A stretch of 64,000 nucleotides of DNA from Pseudopyrenochaeta lycopersici (Eukaryota > Ascomycota > Dothideomycetes > Pleosporales > Pseudopyrenochaetaceae). The translations under genes and the position numbers were made by a program. Each line of letters opens with the position of its first letter. Within the stretch, counting starts at the first letter, position 1. A model generated the notes under the pieces. The model saw only the letters and a list, made by a program, of their open reading frames with translations, made no database searches and was not told the origin of the DNA. Of the stretch, positions 47,578 through 60,524 are shown piece after piece. Location: positions 372,001-436,000 of the forward strand of contig NHZP01000016.1 of assembly GCA_003313425.1 (NCBI GenBank). Direction: 5' to 3'.

Positions 47578-48521
47578 GCTGGACGGTGCTGAGGAATGGA
47601 ATGGAACGTCAATTGCGCTTCTATCAGCGTTGTGGGTATCGCATGAGAAGTAAGAACGAAGTAGATGCTTCAAGCATATAGGTAAGCTTCGGTTCGCACA
47701 TGCTGATGACTCGCTGGGTCTCAGTCGTGGGTGGGCTATTGGACTTGATAGCTGCTTTGCGGGGAATCGAGCGCACAGACCTCAACCTCGGTCATCTGCG
47801 GCAACTTCTGCCCCTAAAGTCAAGTCTGCATTGTCAATAGAGCAGGGACCAAACGTAAAGTGCACTATAGCCATTATGCAAACTTTCTCGCTATATCAGC
47901 CCCAGCTTCTTATGTAGCCAACCCACGTCTTAACGAAGTTCTCGTCGTCGACCTGATTTTATTTTTAACGGAGGACCTGCAAATCAAATTTCGCCATTTG
48001 AAGATGCGCGTAGTAATTGCTTGTTTTGCTTAGCTTGTTCACTTGATGGGTGTAGTCCGCGGTGGGCTCATGAGTTTTCCATAGAATGAACTATTCTGGG
48101 TTTGGCGATATGCTTTCGCCTTTGCAATGATCACTTCCTTTTCGCTCCTATGGTATCACCTAGTCTGCAAATTTAGCCTCGACTCGAAGACCCTTTCAGA
48201 ATCAGCATGAAGAGCAATATAGTAAGGCAATAGACTCAATTCATACTAAGTAGGGATGTGGAGAATTTCGTATCTGGCAGACTTATGCTAGAAACGAGGC
48301 AACACCACCTGTGTCCTTCCCATGCAGCGTCCAACAATTGACTGCCTTTGCGACGTGATCTTTTGTTGATTAAACCTTCACTATAGACTATGTGAAGACT
48401 GCCACATCAGAAAGCAGGGTTTTCTAGTCTGCTATCTTTGTAGGATTTTATATGCCGCTAACTACATGTTATGTCTGGTTGTTGCACATGCTCGATTCGA
48501 TTGAGCTCGGGTTTTATCCTC
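47578..48521. other. Intergenic region without a recognisable gene
   Basis: About 940 bases between the acyl-CoA dehydrogenase start and the 3' end of the MFS gene. No ORF or motif of note. Confidence 0.6.
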
Positions 48522-50177
48522 TCAGGCCTCCTGCATCAATTCCCTCCTCTCATCCGCTGTCAAATCGCTCGTCGCTTTAGGCACACTCCCCCACACCGTT
48601 ACCAGTACTAAACCCACAATTGCTGCACCGACACCAAACCAGAACGTATATTTATAACTCGTCGCCAAACCCACCTTATCCACAGTCGCCGACTGGAGTA
48701 TGTCAGTCAAGCCAAGAGAAAGCGCGACTCCAAGTTGCAATACGGAATTTAGCAACCCTCCCGCCAATCCCTGTTGTGCACGTGGAAGTTTCGTTGTGAT
48801 AAAAACTGACATCAAAATCGTGGGAAGATCGATGCCAATTGTGCTGAAGACCGTGGCTGGGAATATCCATGCCCAGTAGTTCCACCCTTCGATTGGGACC
48901 AAGGCGAGAAGAAGTTGGGATCCCAATGCGCCAAACGCGGATATTATCAGAAGAATTCGGCCAGGAACTAGGTGGAGAATGAAGCCCTCTAGAGCACTGA
49001 CGATGAGACCAGCTATGCCGAGTGGAGTGTACCACACGGCTATCTGCAGAGGAGAAATAGACCATATGTTTTGGAAGAACAGAGTTCCATAGACGGAGAA
49101 GATGCCCCAACAGCCGTAGAAAATTAAAACAGCGAGAAGGAGAGGCGTCATACAGGGGATTGTAACAATCGAGGCTGGTAAAAGGGGCTGTGACGCGACC
49201 TTCGTTTCGATATAGATAGCGCAGAGAAGTGATAGTATGCCTAGAGTGAAGCTGACGGGAATATAAGGCGTTCGCCACCCCATGGGAGCATGTGCAGATT
49301 GAGTGATGGCGAATACGGTGAGTACCAGGCCGGATACGATGGAAACCGCACCAAGGTAATCCATCTTGACACCAGTGGTACCACCTTGGCGTATTGGAGC
49401 GTGTGGGATCGAGAAAATGGAGGTGATGAGCGTTACGGCTGTCAGGATCGCACCAAGCCAGAAGTAGAATCCCCAGTGCATGAATTGTCCGACAACCCCA
49501 GCGAGAACGATTCCTCCAAAGAATCCGAGTACACCTGATGTACCGTAGATGGCAAATACAAGATTCTTTCGTGGTCCTGGTCGGTACAGTGATCCCATGA
49601 GCATGATTCCAGTCGGCAGAGCGGCAGCAGAACCAAGTCCTTGAAGTGCCCTGCAACAGTCGAGCATAATCGGATTGATGCTGAATCCTGCAACAACGCT
49701 CCATAGTAAGAGCCAGGCCAGGCCCCACAAGTAGATAGGATAGCCTCCCCACATATCACCGAGACGACCGAATATAAGTAAGGTGCTGGCAATGGCAAGC
49801 GAGAATGCGCTGGCAGGCCACACGGCAGCCACTTGTGGAATTTTTAGTTCCTTTATCAAAGTTGGAAGAATAAGGGTGAAACCCGAGACAAAGTATTCTG
49901 TCAGAAATTGAGACATGATGATGCTGAAGACGAATGCAGCTTCCTTCCAGGTACTTGTGAAAACTGGAGGTCGCTCGCGGCCAAGCCTCGTTATGCGTTC
50001 TTCCAGTGACTCTTCGGTAGGAGCACAGGATGTGCCATGTTGATGTCTGAACTGGCAGGTTGCAGTAGGGTCGGCATGGGAATCAATGGTGCTGCAGCTG
50101 CAGCTTGGTAGTGCGGATGGTGATAAAAATGTAGAGTCGCTTCCGGCGGTAGACATTTTCAAGGGTGGGTTCGCCAT
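48522..50177 (-). CDS. MFS transporter, DHA2-like drug:H+ antiporter
   Basis: An intronless frame of 551 aa. A polar N-terminal region of about 75 residues (EESLEERITRLGRERP) precedes hydrophobic segments consistent with a 14-span DHA2-type fold. Motif A-like LIFGRLGDMWGG stands after TM2, RALQGLGSAAALPTGIML in TM4, and motif C-like GTSGVLGFFGGIVLAGVVG in TM5, the antiporter signature. It would export a small organic molecule across the plasma membrane. The next gene upstream (671 bases) on the same strand is a Zn2Cys6 regulator, a common pairing for drug and metabolite exporters. Antisense ORFs of up to 349 codons over this gene are shadows. Confidence 0.92.
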   Translation of the reverse strand: MANPPLKMSTAGSDSTFLSPSALPSCSCSTIDSHADPTATCQFRHQHGTSCAPTEESLEERITRLGRERPPVFTSTWKEAAFVFSIIMSQFLTEYFVSGFTLILPTLIKELKIPQVAAVWPASAFSLAIASTLLIFGRLGDMWGGYPIYLWGLAWLLLWSVVAGFSINPIMLDCCRALQGLGSAAALPTGIMLMGSLYRPGPRKNLVFAIYGTSGVLGFFGGIVLAGVVGQFMHWGFYFWLGAILTAVTLITSIFSIPHAPIRQGGTTGVKMDYLGAVSIVSGLVLTVFAITQSAHAPMGWRTPYIPVSFTLGILSLLCAIYIETKVASQPLLPASIVTIPCMTPLLLAVLIFYGCWGIFSVYGTLFFQNIWSISPLQIAVWYTPLGIAGLIVSALEGFILHLVPGRILLIISAFGALGSQLLLALVPIEGWNYWAWIFPATVFSTIGIDLPTILMSVFITTKLPRAQQGLAGGLLNSVLQLGVALSLGLTDILQSATVDKVGLATSYKYTFWFGVGAAIVGLVLVTVWGSVPKATSDLTADERRELMQEA

Positions 50178-50847
50178 GGTTCAATTACACTGGTAAGGAA
50201 AGAAGGTAAACAATTGGCTTTCTTCTCAGCCAAAGTGAATACTGGATTTGCAGATTCTGCGAGTGGAGGTAGCAGGAAGAGGAATATATGCAGCGCAGCA
50301 TTTTCAGGTCTGGCTGCAGAGAGTAAATAGCACAGGAGAGCGCCATAGAATTGAGCTCACGTCAAAAAAAGCCTATTGTACTGCTTAGAAATGCGTCTTG
50401 CTTGATAACTCTTCCAGAGGCCTCGCGCGTCACGCATGGAGGAGGGTAGTGTCTTGGCTGCCTCATTCGTCTTAAGTAGGGCGGCATCCCCCGCTGACGT
50501 AATAGTCATCAGTTGGAATTGATTTCTCGTCATTTTAAACATCAAGTCCACTCTTGGATTCTTTTTATGCATGCCGATTGACGTACTGCCCATTTTACTA
50601 GCTCCGGCTTAGCTCACTAACTATGCTTCTCACATCGCCCGGAGAGAATGGATTTTTCTGTGTGTCGAGATGGCAAATACCGGCTATTGATCTGTGGAAG
50701 GATTGCTCCACAGATATGTCGCCTGCGGCATATCTTTCACCAAATTCCAAACTCAGCTTTGCAGAGTATTTACGGCTTGAAGCTCCGTCGTTGTGATGTA
50801 ACATATCTCCTCAAGGATACTTCCCGCCTGGATAAGCTGATATCGTT
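50178..50847. other. Intergenic region without a recognisable gene
   Basis: About 670 bases containing the MFS promoter and the 3' end of the regulator gene. No recognisable ORF. Confidence 0.6.
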
Positions 50848-52584
50848 CTAGAGAATAAGCCAGTCAACACCCGCTTTCTTTACGTACGCAAGCCAATCTC
50901 CCTTTTCTTCTACTTCGATTGGCAACTCAGTGTCCTTGCAATTTCTATCTCGCCTCCTTGCCCAAATCGTTTCCAAGACCGCTAGACCTCCCTTAATTAA
51001 TCCCCAAGGCTGGACTTTCCATATATTCTGGAACTGATACCTCGCCCACTTTTGCCTCAAACTATCTTTTGTTTCTGCGCCAGCAATGAATGACGGCCAT
51101 GCAGTTGCTGTAAAGAGCGGGTCGTTCGGTGAGATCATTGAGAGTTGAGTTTGGACCTCGACTACCAACGCTTCGAGGTCTTCTGAGGTTTTTAGAGATG
51201 ATCCATTAGCTGTTAGGATACGAGAGAGGTAGATACACGTGGCGGCTTGGTGTGCAGAGGCGATATGAGTACGTAGTTCAAGATCAGGAGCAGGTGACCG
51301 CGCCTGGATATTTGCCGCCCACGCACGCGCGTCAAACAACCTCGCAGACTCTAGCAGTAAATAGGCATGTTCCTGCTTGGTGACGAAAACTGAGGACCCC
51401 TGCAGCGAAGTTAAATCATCATATAGCTGTGATCCTTTTCGTATTAGCTGTAGAAGCGTTGTAGGAAATGAAGAGCAGTGGTTCCCCTCGGCATCTTGTA
51501 ATAAGGATAGGGCGCCATTTGAGATCATTTCGCTAGGCACTATATCTCCAGAAGATGTCAATGTTGACCCGAAAATGTCATATCTAGGTCAAGTTAGGTC
51601 AGCCAGTGGTTACAGCAAGTCTTGCTCTGTGGTCTGTCGTACACTAAGCAGTTTGAGATTAAACAGCGTCGCAATGTAGACATCGCGGCGTTCGAGATAC
51701 CTCCTGAGTGATACACCATGTCGATGAGGGACCTAGCGCCGCGTATGTGATATTTCCAGTCATTCCCTCCGGTATCCATGAGCTCAAACTGAACAAAGAG
51801 AAGCACTATTGCTAACATCACGTCCAAATCCTCTAGAGCCATTGTGCTGAGAGCGGAGTTCAATAATACAAGTGCTCGCTGCTTTGATGTGAGAGCCAAA
51901 TTATAGCATTCGGATTGCGAGGCTGCAGAGATACTTGAATAACGCGAGTTTGCAGAGCTTCCAGGGCTACAAGAGCGAAGGGATGTTGACAAGGACCCTT
52001 CAGAAACATTGGACATATGCAGTGCTGAAGTGGCGATAATAATCTGCAATAGACTGGGATATTGCTGGGTCAAAGGAATGAGCTCACGGAATGGGTTACT
52101 ATACGGAACGTCGTATAGAACGAGATCTCGACAGACATTACTAGCGACTAATCGAAGGTGGGACGTGAGTGTTAGCAAATACAAGAAGCAAAGGACAGAA
52201 AAGAACATTGAGTGGCTTACAGTAAGACAAATATTTCCTTGAAGTTTGGTTTAGGCCTTGCAGAAGTGAGTCCGGTAGAACCCTACGCGAGTACTGTTCA
52301 GCATGGTCAAGGAAACTCGGTTACGCACGAAGGTAGACGGACCGGAGGGATTGTGTTGGCTGAGTATTCAGTTGCTTTTCGTTGCCAAGCAAGCTTTCAG
52401 ATGTCATGCCTCTCAATTTTCCACGACTTGCCAAACCCTGGCCCCAGCGGAATAGGCCCTGATAACCCAAGCAGTCCTGGCCTCGCTGAAGACACTTTAC
52501 GCACTTGGGCACAGTTCGATCGCATTTGCGACGCTGGCGCCGGCAATTGTGGCATGCTTTTAGCTGTGGTTCTTGCGCATTCAT
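50848..52584 (-). CDS. Zn2Cys6 transcription factor with an in-frame TAA (broken or carrying a weak extra intron)
   Basis: The zinc cluster is clear at the N terminus: C11, C14, C21, C28, C31 and C38 in CHNCRRQRRKC...KCVKC...C. Exons: 52584-52221, 52147-51643 and 51583-50848. Both later joins are well supported (they restore YLSYFASNVCRDLVLYD and NCLVYDIFGSTL) and everything keeps frame for 535 codons. Codon 88, however, is TAA (52321-52323), between the zinc cluster and the rest. The sequence on both sides is protein-like in the same frame. Either the gene carries a nonsense change (CAA to TAA would be a typical RIP-type C-to-T), or a 45-base in-frame intron with a weak GTCTAC donor removes the stop. 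The C-terminal part is the fungal-specific factor domain of the Zn2Cys6 family (PF11951-like). It is the likely regulator of the adjacent MFS gene. Confidence 0.72.
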
Positions 52585-53970
52585 GGCAAGATACAAGGAC
52601 GAGTGAAAAGATTGACGATTCGAAGATTGGTGATGACCAGCTTGCATGGTGCGAGCCATGGCGGGCGGACAGTTTGGACAGACGTCGCCAAGACGCTATC
52701 AGACCCAGCGATCGAAACTGCCAGTCCATTGCGCGAAGCTTGATTTTCCCAAAGCAAAAGGCTTGGTTTGCACTTGTAACCAAAGAGGCAGCCAAGACGC
52801 TAGAGCAGCCCGACCCCAGAATATGGATTAAAGAACCTCAAGGAGTGAGTTCTTCACAGAATTTCTGGTTGCTCAACTGCTGACAAACTCCCTCTTCAGG
52901 CTCTTGATATTGCGAGATAATTACTCACACGAAGAAAATCATACTCGAACAGATGCTCGGCTGACGTCACAGCTCAGTACGACTTGGGCAAGTTCTTAGT
53001 CTATCTATGCGCTTCATACTCTGATAACCGACAGACGCGCAAATCTCATTCAACGCTTATCACACTGAACACTATGTCATTTTTTGTTTGCAACCCTGAA
53101 AATCAAGGCCTTAATTATCTTGCTCATATTTCTTTTCTGGTACTGATGCTAAGGAGCGCTCTGTTATGCCAAACAAAGTACCCGCAGCGGGGCTACCTTC
53201 CGGGTAGTTAGTCTTTAACAGCGATTGATGATTTCGAAATTGCAACTTCAGCGCTCGTATGCGACTGTGAAAGCATTCACTATTAAGCTTGTGTGACGTC
53301 TTCTCAAATATTCTCACTACCAATCTGTCTGTTCAACCCTCGTCTAGAATCTAAGGTAGTTCAAGGGTGTGAAAAGAAATTTGATTGGAGGAAATCAGGT
53401 ATAAGGTTCAAGAAGATGTACACTATCAAAGGAGTGTAATGTAAGATATTGAATGTGAGGACTGATGAAGACGAGATTGAAGCACCCATGCTAAGTACGC
53501 CTTGAGCTTTCAATGGTATGGCGGAGACCGGAGATTTTAGAGAAATGATTTGAGTCTCTCAACTTTTCCCCTTCGCACAAAACAAGACTTGAGGTACGAA
53601 GATGTTTTCAACAATATCGCGTACTTCCGCTCATAAAGCGTCGCTTGCACACATTCGTGGTACGAGTTGTAGTCGTCCTGAATGATGTGCTTAGAATCTG
53701 GCGATTTCATTGATGTCGAGGGGAACGATTGAGCGCGGTGAACTGCACTGCTCTCAAAAATTGAGACAAACCATGATTGTTTGTTGAAGTGACGTCGAAC
53801 CGTCTCAAGTAATTTTACTATTTTTAAGCATACCGAGATCACCCCGAAGGCGCAGTGAGAATTTGGTGGCCTGAAGCTAAGCCAATAATGAAAGCTGCCA
53901 GCGCGTATATGAAACAACCACTGGAACACAGCGTTCCTGTCGCGGTAACTATTTTTCCAAAGTCACTGAT
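52585..53970. other. Gap without a recognisable gene
   Basis: About 1.4 kb. A minus-strand ORF at 53537-53929 has a moderately protein-like C-terminal half, including a block with IIQDDYNSYHECVQA, but no recognisable family or splice partner. The plus-strand ORF at 52212-52883 is antisense to the regulator. Confidence 0.5.
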
Positions 53971-56151
53971 ATGATGAGCGAGCGGCAAAGACCTGTATCG
54001 CCGCTTATCTCTCATCGCCCGTTAAACAACCGTTCCACAATTTCGGCTGACAACATCTCGCTTGAAGATTTCGCGACCTCATCTATGACACCTCTCAAAG
54101 CCTCTCAAACCTACTCAGACGTTCAACAGAAGGATGATTCTTCCGATGATGAACAAAACGATGGAGAAGGCCAGCCTTCGCTTCATTCAACACCAAACTT
54201 TGCGAATAAGAAACGCCTGCTTCGCTTTGATTGGTGGTGGGAAGTTAGCGCACTGGTCTTTGCAACAATAAGCATTGTAGCAATCGTATCAATTCTCATC
54301 TATGCCAATGGCAAGGCAATACTGGATTGGCATTTTCCTTTTCAGCCCGCACCTCTCATTGCCGTTTTCTCAACAATCGCAAAGTCCTCCCTACTGGTCC
54401 CGTTAGCTGCATGTCTAAGTCAGCTCAAATGGAGCTATTTCGAAAAACCGCGGACGTTGAGCCACATGCAAGATTTTGATGATGCAAGCAGAGGGCCTTG
54501 GGGCGCGATGATATTACTGTGGAAAGTGAAAGGTACCGCGTTGTTAGCTAGCGTGGGAGCGTTGGTGACGCTTTTACTGCTTTCATTTGAACCTTTCATG
54601 CAACAGGCTATTCACTTTAGATCAAAAAGATCGGTTATGCAATACGGTTCACGGAATAATTCAAATACTGCGTACAAACCTGGAGCTATAGCAGTAGCCT
54701 CGTCACTGTCGGATTGGCGTTTTTATGGAGGTGCTGAGGATGGCGCTGACGGTGAGTCATTGTTGGGCAAACGTTGCAATTGAATCAACACAACTAAGTA
54801 ACTCTTCGCAGTACGCTTCTCTATGACACTTGGTATGATGGCAGCTGTGGCCGGAAGACCTTCTATATACCAGTCTAATGTGTATTGTCCGACGACAGAA
54901 TGTTCTTTTTCCGATTTCACCACTTTGGGAGCCTGTGCGAGCTGCCAACCCGAGGACATAGTTGTAAACAACGCCTTCGGTTGTGCATACTACATCCATG
55001 AAAGTGTATCAGTCATGTCTACAAGGAACGCCACGACGTTTAGCGAGCTACAATCGTTTCAGACCGCCGCAAGAGAGGCGTCCAATCGCGATTCTATTGT
55101 AGGCTACGGTATGAACTGCAATCGTACGAAGGAAGGGTACCCAATCTTCGGCCTAAGCTTCGATGTGAACATTGCGGAAAACTCGACACATTTACAGGGA
55201 CTGGGACAACGACAGAACCAGACATCTGAAAATCTCTGGCCTGATGCTGTGTTCGGTGAGACCAATAGCACCTTCATGGGCGTCCTAAGTGATGGAGTTT
55301 TCAACGATACATTCAAACAGAGTACCTATCGATTTTGCACCTCCGGATATGGCCGTCAAGGCTTAGGCGGAAAAAATGAAGACTTTGACACTATCGACAC
55401 TTTCACATGTTTTATGACATCTGACAACCTCTTCAATCTCAAAAATCTGGACAGATTTGGCGAGTTCAACGCAACATTGACACATTGTCGTTTGAGCCTT
55501 TGTGCCCAGGAATATAAAAACGTGAGCATTCGAGATGGGCAAACAGAAATTGGCCCCATCACCGAGCGGCCATTATTAAAGAGCGGGTTCGACAAAACTT
55601 TCAATGACACACAAGCTACAGCAGAAGGCTCAAACTTCAGCGTCACGATCGGGCCGAAAAACCTAGCACAGCTTGCGTCGACAATTGAACTTGTAGCATA
55701 CTCCCCATCCTTCCAAGAATTCATCAAGGACCTCGTTGATAAGACAGACTGGCCGGTGGCCTTTGAACGCATTGCAGCAGCCGCATCAGACTTTGTACGC
55801 AGCGCCCAAAATCCCGATGCTGCGGTCGAGTATGGTCGAGCATATGTTGCCGAGACTTTCATACAGATTCGTTGGGCGTGGCTTATTCTGCCGCTACTGC
55901 TACTTCTACTGGCTATTGCGATTTTAGTCTGCACAATTATCGAGAGCAGCCGAACCCTGTTTATTTTCAAACATTCTAGTCTCGCACCGATAATAACTCG
56001 ATTGGAGAAGGGGCGTATTGTGGAACTACAAACAGCGTCCAGTGGCAGGCAGACGGCGAGTCAATTGTTGAAGTCGGCTTCAGGCATGAAAGCGTCATTT
56101 ACCAAGGATAGAAACGGAAGGCTGGGACTTGAAAGGAAGCATACAAAATAG
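53971..56151 (+). CDS. DUF3176-family fungal membrane protein
   Basis: Two exons (53971-54751 and 54812-56151) with a 60-base intron give 706 aa. A polar, Ser-rich N-terminal tail of about 85 residues is followed by DWWWEVSALVFATISIVAIV and two further hydrophobic segments; TLSHMQDFDDASRGPWGAM then matches the conserved core of DUF3176. A long extracellular-looking region with many NxS/T sites and paired Cys follows (residues about 280-600). The last transmembrane segment is near residue 640 (LILPLLLLLLAIAILVC), before a basic cytoplasmic tail. The family is specific to filamentous fungi and has no established function. Convergent with the membrane-protein gene at 56846. Confidence 0.88.
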
Positions 56152-56845
56152 ATGCGCGAGTGGAACATCACGGTCTTGTTACTTACAGGCTCCTAATCGG
56201 GCCAATCGACAGCTAATATCAGGTCTTTAACATACAAGAAGTAGCAAAGACTGCCGCGAGGATCTACAGAGTGGCACAAATATAAGTAATTAAATCACAT
56301 ATGCTCCTGTAGCAGCGCGATAGCATGTAAGATATCGCTGACTTATGTTGATTGATTGGTTAAATATATTTCGCGTGCATATAGTAATATACCCTGGAGT
56401 ATTGAAAACGTGCCTAGTTGCGTTCTGAGCTGCCACACCTGACAGGAAGCCTTTTTTTTTCTTTTTTGCAAAAAGCTAGCCAGGGGCCCTTTTATCGAGA
56501 ATTCTTCTACTAGAAGAGGTATTTAAAGAGCAAGTGGAAAGCTGTAATTTGGGTCAGTGCGAGATCGACACGTAGGTGATTTTTCGTCATCGTTAACAGG
56601 GCGAACGGCCGCTCCAGTCCCGTCGCACGCTTGTGAAGGATATTTCTTGGCAAGGTATTCATTGGAAATGTCATTGAAACGGCTTGCTGGACCATACTCC
56701 ATTATACTCGTATCCTTTCCCTTCAGTCCGCTCGGAGTTGCCGCTCAAGTCTGCGACCTCAATTGAACGTACTTTTAGAGTGACTATCGCTAAAAGTAGC
56801 ATTAATTGGCCTAATTCAATATTCCGGTGAAGTTTCGGCTTCCCC
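56152..56845. other. Convergent intergenic region
   Basis: About 690 AT-rich bases between two 3' ends, with a T-rich run near 56453-56466. No supported gene. Confidence 0.6.
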
Positions 56846-58913
56846 CTAGATCAATCCCAGTTTTTGGTCCAGCCAAATGCTCATTCTGTCGTAATTCACA
56901 TTCTTGACCTGGTCCCAAGCGTTGTAAAGTTTTGGCTTTATAACCATCCGCCAGGCTTTGCAGAGCAATAGTCTCATTGGCTTGATCCATCTCATTGACA
57001 TAGAACTCCAAATGGTACTGAGCCAGAACACTCTCCTGTTGGGTCCATCTTCACATCGGATAGTCAAGACCCAGCATGCGATGCAGCCAATTAGAATACC
57101 CATGAGCTCACCTATCTTGATATTTTTCGAACCTGGCGCTGGGAAAAGGACTTTGCCGTTTGCATCAATCCCAAATTCATATAACAAGTTCTTTGCTCGT
57201 GGCAGATCATGGCCCACACCTTGCGCAATACCAAGAATATGGTACTGCAGCAGCGCGAGCTCTGTGGAAAAAGTCTTATTTACTTCTAGTTTCCACTGTT
57301 GTTGATCTAAGGGGGAACTGTAGAAGGACCTAATGCGTCGTGGAGCGTTGAAGTGTGTAGACATATCCGAATAGTGCGACATAAAGTAGCTTGGAGCCAG
57401 ATGAGATATGTTGACCATATGTAGACTGGCCAATACATCTGGATTTTTCCAATCTGGAAGGTTAAGGATCGAATCGTTTTGGAAACGTGGTCGCCATTCG
57501 ATATGATGAGTTGGATGACGAATGGTGAACGTATCAGCGCACGCAAACACCGTGGATCGTTGAAGTGGATTTATGAATAGAGGGTCACCGTTAAACATGC
57601 CTGTTCCGGGAGACAATACTGCCGGAAAGACTGGATCAGCACTTGCGCGGGTGTATACCAAGTTGACTGGTCGAACGAAGTATAATGACACCCTGCTCCC
57701 TCGGACCTGGAGTTCTGGTATCCATTTCCGCGGAGACAGCAAGTCTTCAACAGAGTCTCCTTTGGCTTCACTATGGTTATGTCAGTATTTCACTTTGACA
57801 GCATTTACGATTTTGAGTGGTCATGCTTACCGTATCAAGTAATGTCCTGGATTACTCTGCCGTCGTTTCGGATCTTGAACAAATTCACCAAAGGTCAAAT
57901 TGCCTTGTTGGATGATGCCCCACCCATCGCCATAATGATACTTAACATATACTGTTCCTGCGTTGTCAACAGGCGTTGTCTGGATATAGCCATCCGCTAT
58001 TAACGGCGAACAAACCTTGCGCATTCGAAACTCGCACGAATGTTTCCTGTTGATACCAAGTAGTTTACTGTCTACCCAACCAGTATCAAGCTCATACCCA
58101 GTATCCGGCCCTTCCGAACACATATGCTGTTTAAAAGGACAAGTGGCATTGTGACTCTCCACATACTTAATGTTTGGCCGATAGAATATCGAGCACTCTT
58201 CTTTTCGGTACTTCACCTTATAACAGTTCTCTGCATAAGCCACCGCCTTAAACATTAAATCTGTTTGGAGATCATTGACGACTGGAAAGATAGACGTGTT
58301 CACCATGTCAACCGAATTCAAGATATCTGGATACCAGGCACCGGCATGGGGATGTGCTGAATGAGCAGTATTATGGCCCACAATTTGAGTCGTGAAAATC
58401 GCAGTCGCTTGGTAGCTCGCTGCTATACAGAAGTATAGGAGACCAGAGACAAACAAAGCACTCGTTTGTATAGGATTCTCTCTGAACATGGCGACGGCAC
58501 CGACCCACCTGTTGTGGACCGTGCTACGATACCTTGATGTAGTTGTGGGCAGCCGGATCCAGTCGACCATAATATAATCTTTCACGATTCTGGGTAGTAC
58601 CCGCTCCGGACTTGACTCCTCAGACACAACTTTATGTGTAATTGCCGCAACGGTGACGCTGGCAGAGAGATCCCGCATGGAGATGTTCTGTCCTTGCGTC
58701 TGCGTCCTGCCAATTATCTTTTCCAACAAGAGCAAAGACAGCGCTCGAGGAATGCTATATGATCGAAGTAAGCTCAACCATAGAGCGAGGGCGGCTGCAA
58801 TGGTCACTATGGAAGCAGTCCGCTCAGAGACGAGAATGTAGGACTCTAGGCTGGCTATCAGCTGGGTCTTAGGACGATACTCTTACTCACTGTTCGAAGC
58901 ATACTCCGTCCAT
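56846..58913 (-). CDS. Large membrane protein, family not recognised
   Basis: Three exons (58913-58891, 58850-57831 and 57770-56846) give 655 aa with all frames conserved. The 23-base first exon (MDGVCFEH) is the weakest element; the main frame has no better ATG. Hydrophobic segments: near residues 25-45 (TIAAALALWLSLLRSYSI), 140-160 (TSALFVSGLLYFCIAASY) and 580-600 (IGELMGILIGCIACWVLTI). Between the second and third lies a large Cys- and sequon-containing region (ENCYKVKYRKEECSIFY, HNATCPFKQHMC) that should face outside the cell. The layout, N-terminal TMs then a large outer domain then one C-terminal TM, parallels the DUF3176 neighbour, but I see no shared motif. Function unknown; a membrane receptor or wall-associated protein is possible. 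Confidence 0.75.
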
Positions 58914-60524
58914 ACCCCTGAACCGATGTATTGTTCATCAATAGGGGAGACCATTTGGCATAAACGCACACAATTTGTGGGCGACTGATCAAAGCGACTT
59001 TGAAAAACCTGTCCATGGGCATGCCCGATGAAAGTAGACCGGCACTCTGCTATTTTACTTAGCCATCAGTCTGCCTGGTGTGCGCACGGATCACAAAAAA
59101 AAGCCCAAAAAACAAATCCTTGACCGAAACAAAGAGAATAGCTGGTTTTTCATTGTCGCTTCTGAAATCACAGCACAGTGATTGGAGAAGATCCCTGTCC
59201 CATATGCAGAAGTGGCCGCAGTCAATGCACGAACTCTCAGCCCCGGGCGCAGCCTTCTTGACAATTCAGCCCACACCAATCTTACATGGTGATTAGACAC
59301 TTTCGGCTTCTTTGGCTTCTTTTACTCATTGCAGCAAAGGATACAGGACATTTAGGACACCAATAGGACCGCACTCTGCTGTTTGTACTAAGCCTCCAAG
59401 ATCGAAGAGTAAATACTCTCCGCACAAGTATGGGTCTTTACGTTGTACTTCCAGTTGTTTCAAACAGTCTCGATGTGGTACCTGTTGTGATTTGTGGAAT
59501 TTTTTATGTGAATACTATCGACCCAAAACCTTATAGAGACTACGCAAGTCACCGAGAAGACCCTTGGTCAGGCTCTCTGGATTGAATGTTATAATGTTAC
59601 CACCGGTTCCTTGCTCATTGGCCTTAGATGGCACTACTCGCTGCACTGCATAAAACTTGATGCTTTCCCTAGACTCACCAGGCCAAAGATATAAGTTGGT
59701 GAAGCTGCTGTGAAAGAGTGGTCGCAAGAACATACAGCGGTGATATCAGCGTTGTGGTGCAAAGTTCTGAATTTACCACGAGTTGACTGATCTCACACGA
59801 TCATCACGACCCATCCTACCATCCTTGATATCTTCTGCGACCAAAATAAAGATCTCAATAGCCATATTTTCTATTTTTTCCAGGTCTTTTCACTCTAATA
59901 GACCACACTTGTTTGTTTTTTCATAAGATGCCTTCGTGACAAGCCGCAATAATTTTGGATCTAAGACGAACTTGTGAGATGTGATTAGTCTAAGTTATGG
60001 GCTTTTTGTAATGAAATGTCATGTATATTAATGAACAAAAAACCGCGCGGAATCGAAAATTTCGCACGACTGCTTTGGAAACTCGCTATCAATGATAGTA
60101 ACCAAATTTATGTGTCTTTACATATGAGAAATTTGATTTGAACGCGTATGCGGACCTTCGATTGGCGTTGTTGATAGCATCCTATATGTAACACTGGCTA
60201 CCATAGATAGGTTTGAGTAAAGACATAGAACTCCGCGAACTTGCGGAATAATTTCTCTTCCAGGCATGCTTAGTTTCAAACAAGCCTAATCATGACGTTT
60301 TGACTTAAAAAGTCATTAGAATCGAGCAGAGAGGGTTGCCAACGATGAGGCTGGCAAGCCCCTCCGACTAGTGTCCACCCATTGTCTAAACTACTTCGGG
60401 CTGTTCAGCTGAATTCATCTCAGCTATGCAAGACTACACTTCATTGACTATCTTTAACAATAACGACATAAGTCCTTTATCGAACTAATCTTTGTCAGTT
60501 TACGCCTATTCGACTTTAACCATT
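58914..60524. other. Gap without a recognisable gene
   Basis: About 1.6 kb of AT-rich sequence. A minus-strand ORF at 59515-59733 reads protein-like (for example ESLTKGLLGDLRSLYKVL) but has no ATG-anchored model or family. Nothing else seen. Confidence 0.5.

Noticed and set aside
48703..49752. 349-codon minus-strand frame in another phase
   Set aside because: Overlaps the MFS transporter, whose motifs and membrane segments are clear; residue content is Ser/Arg/His-rich as in shifted frames.
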